A DNA stretch of 58,700 bases, from NCBI GenBank assembly GCA_016786595.1, contig JAEUWB010000039.1:1-58700 (forward strand), read 5' to 3'. The notes under the pieces were generated by a model. That model saw nothing but the letters and a program-made list of their open reading frames with translations. It did not search any database and was not told the DNA's origin. This stretch comes from a bacterium (lineage in GTDB: Bacteria; Bdellovibrionota_C; UBA2361; SZUA-149; JAEUWB01). Each line of letters begins with the position of its first letter. Position 1 is the stretch's first letter. Below are positions 43,796 to 51,264 of this stretch, one piece after another. Position numbers and translations under genes: made by a program.

Positions 43796-45481
43796 ATGAA
43801 TTATTACAAGTTGCCGTACCTAATCTTTACGCTTGCCAGTATTGCGATCGGCTTTTTTTTCGCACATAAAATTTCAAATAGCAGCGCAAGCCGTCACCAA
43901 AAATCTCCACAAATAATCGGTAACGATTTGTTCTTATTAATTTTTGCAATTCTTGGCGGCACTTTGCTACGTATTTACGGTGTTGATTTTGGACTACCAC
44001 GTGCTTATCACCCAGACGAACTGCAGAAAGCTACACTGCTAAGTAAAATGGTAAAAAACCAAACAATTGACCCCAATTACGCAGCACTCCCCCCACTACT
44101 GCTTTATCTTAGTTGGTTTGTTGCCCAACCACTTGAATGGTTGAACTACCCCGAGGGAAATTCAGTTGTCCGCTACCTACTCTCAGGTCGAATCGTGAAT
44201 GTAATTACCGGCTCACTCTCAATCTATCTTATTTATTGCATCGGTAGACGCCTCTCTTCTAGTTTCACTGGAGTCTTAGCTGCCTTATTTTTAGCTTTTT
44301 CGCCGCTACATGTAACCAATAGTCGTTACATGAAAGAAGATGCGCTCTTTGTGTTTTTTACACTGGCCTGCGTGCTTGCGGTATTAAAGGCGATTCAAGC
44401 GGGGAAATTAAGGTACTTATATTTTGCTGGCTTTCTTGCCGGAGTTTCTTTTGGGGCAAAATATACTGGTCTTGTTACGATTGCCTGCGTGCTTGCAGTG
44501 CCCTGGTTAAAATCAGAACGTTTAACATTTAAGCCTGATTTAACTCTCCTCAAGCATTCGCTTGCTGCCACACTCTTGATGCCTGTCGGCTTTTTGGCAA
44601 CCATGCCTTACGTATTTTTGTCGTTAGACCGTTTTACTTTTCTTTATTACGGCATTCGCACCGAGTCTTTGCATGCCATGCGTGGGCACCTTGGATTAGT
44701 GATTGACGCTTGGTCTCAGTTTTGGATGTATCATCTCTCAACTGGCTTAATTCCAGGAGTGTCTTTATTAGTCTTAACTTTTGCACTTTTACAAACTGGT
44801 ATCACGCTTAGAGATTTAGAAACAAAATTCCTACTGATCGTTGGCGGAATGCTGATTTTTTATATCCCTCCCGAGTGGGCAGTCTCGAAGCCACCACCAC
44901 AGCCTGACCGTTATGTCTTAGCATGTGTACCATTTATTGCCTTACTTGCCGCTGAATTTATTCGGCGGTTAAATCTTGAAATCTTTAATTTCAAGCTGAT
45001 CTCAGCAAATCAAGAAAAGTTTAGAACGGGACTGCTCTCACTTACTTTGCTTTTTCCACTTTTAAGCACCTTGAAATACACTTCAGAAATTTATAATGAC
45101 ACGCGCAAGCAAGCAAGTAACTGGCTTGCCGGAAATATGCCTCCACAAACGAAAGTTATTGTTGCAGGGGGGACTGTTTATCTGCCACCTATTCCTAGCA
45201 ACATCATCGATGTGACAATCAGGGATTTTGCGAAGGCAACTAAACGTGATCGAAAGCCGATGATTGAAAAGTTAAAATCCTCTGAGTATCAATATTTAAT
45301 TGTCTCTGATTTCGATGCTAAACGTTTCGATCCTTATAAACCGAAGCGCAAGAGCCGTTTTGCTATTGGACTGCGCGCAGAGGTTGATAAAACTTTTCGC
45401 ATCGTGAAGCAATTTCGCTCGAAATACGGAAGCTACGGATTTCATCATCCAGTAGTCACAATCTACCAGCTAAAAAGCTAA
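43796..45481 (+). CDS. GT39/PMT-family membrane glycosyltransferase
   Basis: 561 residues with about eleven membrane helices. The first loop holds YHPDELQKATLL, matching the conserved Asp-Glu of GT-C enzymes that use polyprenyl-phosphate sugars. The C-terminal 140 residues are soluble (NMPPQTKVIVAGGTV). It starts 5 bp after the metG stop. Likely adds a sugar to lipid A, lipid-linked saccharide or protein; the substrate is unknown. Confidence 0.8.
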   Translation: MNYYKLPYLIFTLASIAIGFFFAHKISNSSASRHQKSPQIIGNDLFLLIFAILGGTLLRIYGVDFGLPRAYHPDELQKATLLSKMVKNQTIDPNYAALPPLLLYLSWFVAQPLEWLNYPEGNSVVRYLLSGRIVNVITGSLSIYLIYCIGRRLSSSFTGVLAALFLAFSPLHVTNSRYMKEDALFVFFTLACVLAVLKAIQAGKLRYLYFAGFLAGVSFGAKYTGLVTIACVLAVPWLKSERLTFKPDLTLLKHSLAATLLMPVGFLATMPYVFLSLDRFTFLYYGIRTESLHAMRGHLGLVIDAWSQFWMYHLSTGLIPGVSLLVLTFALLQTGITLRDLETKFLLIVGGMLIFYIPPEWAVSKPPPQPDRYVLACVPFIALLAAEFIRRLNLEIFNFKLISANQEKFRTGLLSLTLLFPLLSTLKYTSEIYNDTRKQASNWLAGNMPPQTKVIVAGGTVYLPPIPSNIIDVTIRDFAKATKRDRKPMIEKLKSSEYQYLIVSDFDAKRFDPYKPKRKSRFAIGLRAEVDKTFRIVKQFRSKYGSYGFHHPVVTIYQLKS

Positions 45482-45519
45482 AGTGATTTGAATTTTCCTT
45501 CGCACGCGCAAAATAAACT

Positions 45520-45541
45520 TTAAGGCCCTTTCTGGCCTTAA
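45520..45541 (+). terminator. Hairpin after the membrane glycosyltransferase gene
   Basis: TTAAGGCC-CTTTCT-GGCCTTAA: eight perfect pairs, six-base loop, 40 bases past the stop. No T-run follows, so termination may be weak or depend on other factors. Confidence 0.5.
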
Positions 45542-45559
45542 GCAGAAACTCCCAGGAAT

Positions 45560-45588
45560 TTGATTATTTTTCTCTTCAGGCGTATATT
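45560..45588 (+). promoter_or_regulatory. Probable sigma70-type promoter for the 45710 gene
   Basis: TTGATT (45560-45565), a 17-bp spacer, and TATATT (45583-45588) closely fit the -35/-10 consensus. A start around 45595 would give a leader of roughly 115 nt that includes the whole stem structure at 45623-45703. Confidence 0.6.
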
Positions 45589-45622
45589 TTCCCGCTGAGT
45601 AGAAGACTACGCAACACGAATT

Positions 45623-45703
45623 GTCCTTGAGTCCCTTAATTTAGATCGAGTCTTTGCTAGAGCAAAAATGTTTTAGCAAAGACTCTAGTAAAGGGTCGAG
45701 GAC
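45623..45703 (+). promoter_or_regulatory. Structured mRNA leader masking the ribosome binding site
   Basis: Three nested helices: GTCCT (45623-45627) with AGGAC (45699-45703); CCCTT (45633-45637) with AAGGG (45691-45695); GAGTCTTTGCTA (45648-45659) with TAGCAAAGACTC (45674-45685), which is perfect over 12 bp with a 14-nt loop. The outer helix covers the GAGGA Shine-Dalgarno sequence that sits 7 bases before the ATG. This is the pattern of a translation-controlling RNA element. No known riboswitch class was recognised. Confidence 0.7.
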
Positions 45704-45709
45704 AAGAAA

Positions 45710-46276
45710 ATGCAGGTTATTATCAACACGACATCAATCCCAGGGAATGTTTCGGACCTCCCTGATCAAGTCACAGTGCTTGGCCGATCCCCTGAGGGCG
45801 GAGGGAATCAAATCCTTTCCACAAGCGCAGGCGGTCCATTGGCGGGACTTCTCTTCAAGTCGGAGGCAGAAGCTGTGCAATATGCCGGATCAAGGCCGTC
45901 ATTGGCCGATCGAACTGGCCTCCTCGAGACATGGCAACTCTGGACTATCTCTCAAGGTGAAGCTTTTGAGATCATGCGCGCCCAAGGGCGAAGTCACGCA
46001 GCCCTTTGGAGTGCTGAGATCAAAGACACTGCTGCTAAGCCAGTCAAGGCAGCAAAGCCCGTAAAGGTCAAAAAGCCACGCCGTAATTTCAAGCAGTGGT
46101 GGGCAGATCTCAAGGACGGGAAAAAGAAAGGTCCGGAACTTGTTGGTAACTCGGAGCCTACATCTGAGCCTAGCGCAGCAAGTGCGTCAGCCAACAACCC
46201 AGAAACAGCGATCGCAACGCGCGAAGTCAATGAGACTTTGACGCTGATTCCACTTCCCGTACAGGTTACGGCATGA
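45710..46276 (+). CDS. Hypothetical protein, 188 residues, structured leader
   Basis: N-terminal part (about 1-105) looks like a folded domain (MQVIINTTSIPGNVSDLPDQ, LLETWQLWTISQGEAFEIM). Then comes a Lys/Ala/Pro repeat (KPVKAAKPVKVKKPRR), a short WWADLKDGKKK patch and a disordered Ser/Ala tail. No signal peptide, no family recognised. Composition appears richer in G+C than the neighbours. It is a single gene with its own promoter, leader and terminator. Overlapping frames on both strands look spurious. Confidence 0.8.
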   Translation: MQVIINTTSIPGNVSDLPDQVTVLGRSPEGGGNQILSTSAGGPLAGLLFKSEAEAVQYAGSRPSLADRTGLLETWQLWTISQGEAFEIMRAQGRSHAALWSAEIKDTAAKPVKAAKPVKVKKPRRNFKQWWADLKDGKKKGPELVGNSEPTSEPSAASASANNPETAIATREVNETLTLIPLPVQVTA

Positions 46277-46281
46277 AACGC

Positions 46282-46330
46282 CTTAGGGCTTGGAAAGATT
46301 AATCTCTCCAAGCCCTAAGCAAATTTTTTA
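46282..46330 (+). terminator. Strong intrinsic terminator after the 45710 gene
   Basis: CTTAGGGCTTGGA (46282-46294) and TCCAAGCCCTAAG (46307-46319) form 13 perfect pairs with a 12-nt loop, followed by CAAATTTTTTATT. Confidence 0.93.
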
Positions 46331-46361
46331 TTAACGTTTTAGAATGTGTAGTCTTTCTCTC

Positions 46362-46727
46362 TTATTTTAGTGCAAATCCTAGAGAAATCCAGGCCGTAAT
46401 CAAGAGAATGCCTCCAATTGGCGTAATTGCTCCAAGCCAGGGAGTATTTGTCAAAACTAAAATGTAAAGTGATCCTGAAAAAATTAGCACCCCGAGCAAA
46501 AGTAATAAATATATTCTTTCACCAGACTGAAGATCAATAAATTCATTCTTTACGAGTAACGGTATAAACAGTAACCCTAAACTGTGAATAAACTGATAAA
46601 ACACAGCTTTTTCATAGACAGCTAAGCGATCAGCTATAACCATTCCACGTAGCGCATGAGCTCCAAATGCCCCCGCGCCAACAGCTAATGCCAAAAGAAG
46701 TGCTGAAATTTTCAGTTGTGATTTCAT
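46362..46727 (-). CDS. DUF423 family small membrane protein
   Basis: About 121 residues with four hydrophobic helices. Family pattern GAFGAHALR near the N-terminus, YQFIHSLGLL, and the end GAITPIGGILLITAWISL. Inner-membrane protein of unknown function (YgdD-like). Start MKSQLK at 46727; a longer frame begins at 46742. Confidence 0.87.
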   Translation of the reverse strand: MKSQLKISALLLALAVGAGAFGAHALRGMVIADRLAVYEKAVFYQFIHSLGLLFIPLLVKNEFIDLQSGERIYLLLLLGVLIFSGSLYILVLTNTPWLGAITPIGGILLITAWISLGFALK

Positions 46728-46909
46728 AAAAATAACTGCCAATAGCTGAGATCAATCCATTTTTTGAACTTACACCCGACTTGCTCGAAGTGGGCAACCT
46801 TGCGATAGCCAAGGCGCTTGTGCAGTATAACACTTGCTTCGTTCGGAAAAGCAATTCCAGCAACCTGGATTGCATCTTCAAGTGGCGCTACGCGAATTAA
46901 TATATCCAT
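46724..46909 (-). pseudogene. GNAT acetyltransferase fragment (C-terminal part only)
   Basis: 61 codons. IAFPNEASVILHKRLGYRKV then HFEQVGCKFKKWIDLSYWQL match the C-terminal end of phosphinothricin-type N-acetyltransferases. The acetyl-CoA-binding core is missing, and a stop lies a few codons upstream. It is a truncated remnant between coaX and the DUF423 gene. Confidence 0.65.
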
Positions 46910-47046
46910 CAGGCTTAAAAAAAGATATTGATACTAAACTATTAGACTCAAAAATTACTAGCTCCACGCCGAGATTGATTCTCTCAGCTCATTACGCTAT
47001 AGAATCAAGCCAAATTGACCTGATCTCCAGCAAGAAGGGTACAAAC

Positions 47047-47871
47047 ATGATAAGTAAATCCCCCCAATCGCAATCCCAGACAAACTATAGCCTTTGCCTC
47101 GACGTAGGAAATACCAATCTCTATGGTGGGGTTTTTGCAGGCGAGGAGTTAATTACTTCCTTTCGCCGCGACACGACAACTGGCTCTGCAGCAGATGAAT
47201 TCGGAGTATTTTTCCGCACAGTTTTACGAGAAAATGGCATCGATCCAAGTCTGGTGACAAAAGTTGGAATTTCTTCGGTTGTCCCTTCGCAAGTGCACTC
47301 GCTACGTGGAGCAGCAGTTAAATATTTTAACTGTGAACCCTTTATACTCAGAGCTGGAGTTAAGACCGGACTAAAAATTTTAATGAAAAATCCACCTGAT
47401 GTTGGGGCAGATCGCATTGCCAATTCCATTTCTGCTGTCAAGCGTTACCCCCAACAAAATATCATTATTGTTGATTTCGGAACTGCAACTACCTACTGCG
47501 CAATTTCAAAAAATGCAGAATATCTCGGTGGAGCAATTATTCCTGGCATAAAAATTTCCATGGAAAGCCTTGAATCAAGAACTGCACGACTGCCGCGCGT
47601 TGAGATTGTAAAACCAGAAAATGCGCTCGGACGTTCAACTGTCGAATCAATTCAAGCTGGACTTTACTATTCGGCAGTTGGTTGCACCCGTGAAATTTGC
47701 CAAAATCTGATTCGAGAAACATTTAAAAATGAAAAAACAATTATTATCGGCACAGGCGGATTCTCACGCATGTTTGAGGATGCGGGACTTTTTGACACAA
47801 TTTTAGCAGATTTAGTGCTCGATGGCGTGAGAATCGCCATGGAATTAAATACTCAGAGCTTCGGTAACTAA
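47047..47871 (+). CDS. coaX: Type III pantothenate kinase
   Basis: First step of CoA synthesis from pantothenate. 274 residues with the ASKHA phosphate motif LCLDVGNTNLYGGV. The substrate region NPPDVGADRIAN, then IIIVDFGTATTYCAI and YLGGAIIPGIKISMESL, all fit CoaX. The ATG at 47047 gives a normal length. The next gene, an archaeal-type phosphopantothenate synthetase, begins one base after its stop, so they are certainly one unit. Confidence 0.95.
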   Translation: MISKSPQSQSQTNYSLCLDVGNTNLYGGVFAGEELITSFRRDTTTGSAADEFGVFFRTVLRENGIDPSLVTKVGISSVVPSQVHSLRGAAVKYFNCEPFILRAGVKTGLKILMKNPPDVGADRIANSISAVKRYPQQNIIIVDFGTATTYCAISKNAEYLGGAIIPGIKISMESLESRTARLPRVEIVKPENALGRSTVESIQAGLYYSAVGCTREICQNLIRETFKNEKTIIIGTGGFSRMFEDAGLFDTILADLVLDGVRIAMELNTQSFGN

Positions 47872-47872
47872 T

Positions 47873-48628
47873 ATGTCTAGCAGCGATATCCCGAGCAATC
47901 ATCCACGCGCACTTTCACTAGCTCTACGTAAACGCATCGAGGACCACGTTGAAACTGGCTTGGTTGCTAAAGCTGGACCGATTGCGCATGGCCGTGGAGA
48001 AGCTTTTGATTATCTGATTGGAGAGCAAACTCTACCCTGCGTCTTAAACGACATCGAAACTGCCGCAGCCCTGCTACTTAAGGCAAAGCATCCAGTAATT
48101 AGTGTCAACGGCAATGCTGCCGTGTTGGTTCCAACGGAGCTTGTTGCTTTAGCAGCAGCGATTCCCGCGAAACTTGAAGTTAACGTTTTTTACGGGCGCA
48201 CGTTTGAAAGAGAGAAAATGTTGGCTGCGCATTTAATGCAACACGGCGCCAAAGAAGTACTTGGCATTCACACCGAAGCTAAGGTACCCAATCTTCATTC
48301 TGCCCGCCAGCATGTTGACATCAACGGGATCGCTCAAGCTGATGTTGTGCTTGTTCCACTTGAAGATGGTGACCGCACTAAGGCGCTCATTGATTGGGGT
48401 AAAAAAGTTATCTCAATTGATTTAAATCCTTTTTCCCGCACTGCTCGTGATTCGACAATAAATATTTGCGATAATATCGTGCGCTGCGTGCCCGAACTAA
48501 CCAAGGCGATTCAACTGCTAAAAGCAGACTCTGCCAAGGCGGAAAAGCTCATTGCTGGTTACGATAAAACTCAATCGACAAAAAATATTATCCAGGCAAT
48601 CCAAGTTAGATTAAACTTCTTTCAATAA
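47873..48628 (+). CDS. Archaeal-type phosphopantothenate synthetase (4-phosphopantoate--beta-alanine ligase)
   Basis: 251 residues that closely follow the archaeal COG1701/PF02006 family, as I recall it. Blocks are IPSNHPRALSLALRKRIEDH, GLVAKAGPIAHGRGEAFDYL, AKHPVISVNGNAAVLVP, KLEVNVFYGR, ADVVLVPLEDGDRTKAL and IDLNPFSRTARDSTINICDN. In archaea it joins 4-phosphopantoate and beta-alanine to give phosphopantothenate, replacing bacterial PanC and working after pantoate kinase. Finding it in a bacterial operon with CoaX is unusual. Assignment rests on motif memory, not a search. Confidence 0.85.
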   Translation: MSSSDIPSNHPRALSLALRKRIEDHVETGLVAKAGPIAHGRGEAFDYLIGEQTLPCVLNDIETAAALLLKAKHPVISVNGNAAVLVPTELVALAAAIPAKLEVNVFYGRTFEREKMLAAHLMQHGAKEVLGIHTEAKVPNLHSARQHVDINGIAQADVVLVPLEDGDRTKALIDWGKKVISIDLNPFSRTARDSTINICDNIVRCVPELTKAIQLLKADSAKAEKLIAGYDKTQSTKNIIQAIQVRLNFFQ

Positions 48629-48767
48629 AAGGTTGAAAAAATTTTCCTTATTTCTCGATCATATCAAGATTTTAAGCTGTTGCTAAAATCCTAATTCGAA
48701 AGAAGTCTATTAGAAAAATTTATTGATTCTTAACTTTTCTTCCCAATTAAGATCTATCGAGTCAAGA

Positions 48768-49193
48768 TCATGCTGATCTGGTTTTTAACTCCCTGATCAA
48801 CTGCTGCTTAAATGGATGTTGCTTCGTTTCAAATTCACTTAGAGCAGAAAAATGAAGTTTTTTATACTTCACCAAGCGCGCAACAATACCACGTTCACTA
48901 CGCGAAAATTTGACTGCCAAGTCAGCAATACTTTGACCTGCGCTGAAGTCAGCTAAAAGCATTTCATCGTCCTCTCGACTCCAAGCCTTGCCCAGATTTG
49001 AAGGAAAAATCTTGCGACGGACTTCTTCCTGATTTTTTTTCTCCAAAGCACTTGCCGCATGCATTAAGGCCCGAACAACGCTCGGGTCATGGCAAGGATT
49101 ACTCTTGGGTAATGGAGCTTGAGTTTTAGGTTCAAGCCCTTGAGCTAGTACGCGAATAATATTGAGCGCCTCTTTAAGTTCACTCTCTGACAT
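48768..49193 (-). CDS. Myb/SANT-like HTH protein
   Basis: 141 residues. A helix-turn-helix unit lies in the second half: AWSREDDEMLLADFSAGQSI and LAVKFSRSERGIVARLVKYK, a pattern found in small bacterial DNA-binding modules that tell 'W-x-x-E-[DE]' from 'G-x-S-[IV]'. The N-terminal helix region is charged. No other domain. DNA binding is inferred and the target is unknown. Confidence 0.68.
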   Translation of the reverse strand: MSESELKEALNIIRVLAQGLEPKTQAPLPKSNPCHDPSVVRALMHAASALEKKNQEEVRRKIFPSNLGKAWSREDDEMLLADFSAGQSIADLAVKFSRSERGIVARLVKYKKLHFSALSEFETKQHPFKQQLIRELKTRSA

Positions 49194-49259
49194 AAATCTC
49201 CTAACTAATTGATAATTAATACAGTAATGATCTAAAATCTTTGATCTTTTTTGGGGGAA

Positions 49260-49309
49260 TAACCTGAGTCCGGGATAAGATTTCGTTAGCTTATCCCGAA
49301 CCCAGGTTA
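49260..49309. repeat. 20-nt-arm hairpin upstream of tatD
   Basis: Arms 49260-49279 and 49290-49309 pair at 18 of 20 positions (AACCTG...CGGGATAAG with CTTATCCCG...CAGGTT), ten-base loop. No T-run follows. It lies in the 240-bp gap between the HTH gene and tatD, which point away from each other. Confidence 0.6.
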
Positions 49310-49433
49310 CTAGGTCTATTTTAAGAATTGACCCTCTACTGTATATATCGTCCGTTTTGAGATGTTTGTTGCGTATGGCAACGCATTTTTACAAGCTCAG
49401 CTTTAAAAGCACAGTTACAATAGCAATCATACC

Positions 49434-50201
49434 ATGAGTTTAATCGATACCCATTGTCACCTCAGCTATTATGCAGCTGAAGAAATTCCCGGCCTCCTTG
49501 AACGGGCAAATCAGTGCGGTATTACCCGCGCGATCTCTATTGGCGCTGGTGAAGGGGCAGAGTCGGCTAAGCAAGCTATCAAGTTAGCTGAAACGTATCA
49601 GAATGTCTGGGCCAGTGTGGGAATTCACCCTCATGACGCCGGGCAATATACAACAGTCGAAACAATTGAAACACTTGCCCAACACCCACGCGTGGTTGCT
49701 ATTGGTGAGACTGGACTAGATTTTTTCCGTGACTGGGCACCTCAAGCAAACCAGGAAAAACTTTTTATTGCGCAGATTGAATTAGCCAAGAAAGTTAATA
49801 AGCCGCTGATCATTCATTGCCGTGATGCGGCAGCTCAAACCCTAAAAATTTTGCTTGAAAATCAAGCTGACCACGTTGGCGGCGTTTTTCATTGCTACAG
49901 CGAAGATGCTCAGTTTGCAGCAGAGTTAAGAAAAATAAATTTCATGGTCTCCTTTACAGGTAGCTTAACGTTTAAAAAAGCTACTGCCCTGCGCGAAGCT
50001 GCACGTGAGATTCCTCTCGATCAAATCATGCTCGAGACAGATACTCCCTACATGGCACCTGAGCCTTTTCGCGGCGCTCAAAGTGAACCCATGCACGTAT
50101 TAAAGATTGCCGAAATGCTTGCTCAAGTTAAAGCTATTACTCTTGAAGAAGTTGCAGAAATAAGCACAAAAAATGCTCTGCGGTTATTCAGACTTTGCTA
50201 A
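49434..50201 (+). CDS. tatD: TatD-family metal-dependent DNase
   Basis: 255 residues, TIM-barrel amidohydrolase fold. Metal motifs: IDTHCHLSY, ASVGIHPHDAG, AIGETGLDFFRDW, LIIHCRDA, VFHCYS and LETDTPYMAP. Proposed roles are DNA repair/processing and D-aminoacyl-tRNA clearance in different species. nuoB follows 52 bp later. Confidence 0.95.
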   Translation: MSLIDTHCHLSYYAAEEIPGLLERANQCGITRAISIGAGEGAESAKQAIKLAETYQNVWASVGIHPHDAGQYTTVETIETLAQHPRVVAIGETGLDFFRDWAPQANQEKLFIAQIELAKKVNKPLIIHCRDAAAQTLKILLENQADHVGGVFHCYSEDAQFAAELRKINFMVSFTGSLTFKKATALREAAREIPLDQIMLETDTPYMAPEPFRGAQSEPMHVLKIAEMLAQVKAITLEEVAEISTKNALRLFRLC

Positions 50202-50253
50202 AGACGAGCAATTTCAGCTAAGATAGCAAACAGTTATTATTAGTAGGTACATA

Positions 50254-50784
50254 ATGTTTAACACATCTCCAGATGAAAGTTTTGGAACGACAACTTTAGA
50301 GGCTGCAATTGGCTGGTGTCGGAAGTATTCACTATTTTCCTATCCATTTGTTACCGCCTGCTGCGGCATGGAATTTATGGCCGTGAGTTGCTCCCATTAC
50401 GATACCGATCGTTTTGGCGCAGCACTTCCGCGCTTTACCCCACGCCAATCAGATTTACTTTGGGTAGTTGGCACGATCACTCACAAACAAGCCCCTGTGC
50501 TTTTAAGAGTTTATGAGCAGATGGCTGAACCTAAGTGGGTGATTGCGTTTGGAGCCTGTGCTTCTTCGGGTGGGTTTTATGATAATTATGCTACAGTTGC
50601 AGGCGTTGATAAATTAATCCCAGTAGATATGTACATTCCAGGTTGTCCACCTCGACCAGAAGCAGTGCTCGATGCACTGATGAAGTTACAGCGTGATATT
50701 CATCGCTCAAAACAAGCTTTATTGGGGAATCAAGAAACACCTCGCGCAGACTTAGTCAGCGAGTATATAGCTACGAAGTCCTAG
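50254..50784 (+). CDS. nuoB: NADH-quinone oxidoreductase subunit B
   Basis: 176 residues. Holds the ligands of Fe-S cluster N2: ACCGMEF, FGACASSGG and GCPPRPEAVLDAL. Sits at the quinone site of complex I. No other nuo gene is in the window, so the complex I genes are scattered or this copy is separate. A long structured gap follows it. Confidence 0.95.
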   Translation: MFNTSPDESFGTTTLEAAIGWCRKYSLFSYPFVTACCGMEFMAVSCSHYDTDRFGAALPRFTPRQSDLLWVVGTITHKQAPVLLRVYEQMAEPKWVIAFGACASSGGFYDNYATVAGVDKLIPVDMYIPGCPPRPEAVLDALMKLQRDIHRSKQALLGNQETPRADLVSEYIATKS

Positions 50785-50856
50785 AGCGTTTCACCTTTTG
50801 GTGTAGCAATAAACAGAGACTAAATCGGCGCCATGTTTAATTTTTTCGCGCCTCCG

Positions 50857-50922
50857 GGAGCGCTTTATAAGCGCTCCTTAGAGCAACTCACGATTCGCTA
50901 CATTGAATCGTGAATGCTCTAA
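50857..50922. repeat. Stacked hairpin cluster downstream of nuoB
   Basis: First hairpin: GGAGCGCTT-TAT-AAGCGCTCC (50857-50877). Second, compound stem: TTAGAGCA (50878-50885) with TGCTCTAA (50915-50922), enclosing CACGATTC (50889-50896) with GAATCGTG (50905-50912). No T-run. The pattern is typical of dispersed palindromic repeats and can serve as a bidirectional block between nuoB and the gene at 50935. Confidence 0.65.
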
Positions 50923-50934
50923 AGTAAGCAATTT

Positions 50935-51264
50935 TTACTCTTTCCAATAGCGATCTTCGAGATAACGGCGAAACCAACCATTAATTGAAGATAAAACCAT
51001 TAAGCAAAATGGATAAACCATAAAGCGTGTCATTTCTTCGCTGATGGTTTGTACTAGCTGCGTATCTTTAAGGTGTGGAACTGCATAGATGTCCAGCAAT
51101 ACGCTGCAAATAAAAGCAAGTAAGCAAAACATGGCTTGATTAAAGTAGAATGCCGGTGATTGCTGTTCTGCGTGCTTACGTAACTTACGGTAGCTTGACT
51201 CAATTCCAAGAATCAACAGGACCACAACCGGTAGAAACCATAAAATGTAGAGAAAGAATGTCAT
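50935..51264 (-). CDS. Small membrane protein, unknown
   Basis: 109 residues, three hydrophobic helices (about 3-22, 40-62, 82-98) and a charged tail (WFRRYLEDRYWKE). Its ATG overlaps the stop of the ankyrin-repeat gene (ATGA), so the two are translated together and may interact in the inner membrane. Confidence 0.72.
   Translation of the reverse strand: MTFFLYILWFLPVVVLLILGIESSYRKLRKHAEQQSPAFYFNQAMFCLLAFICSVLLDIYAVPHLKDTQLVQTISEEMTRFMVYPFCLMVLSSINGWFRRYLEDRYWKE

Noticed and set aside
45654-46064. 136-codon ORF overlapping the 45710 gene
   Set aside because: Begins inside the leader hairpin and is out of frame with the better gene, which has the proper start site and composition.
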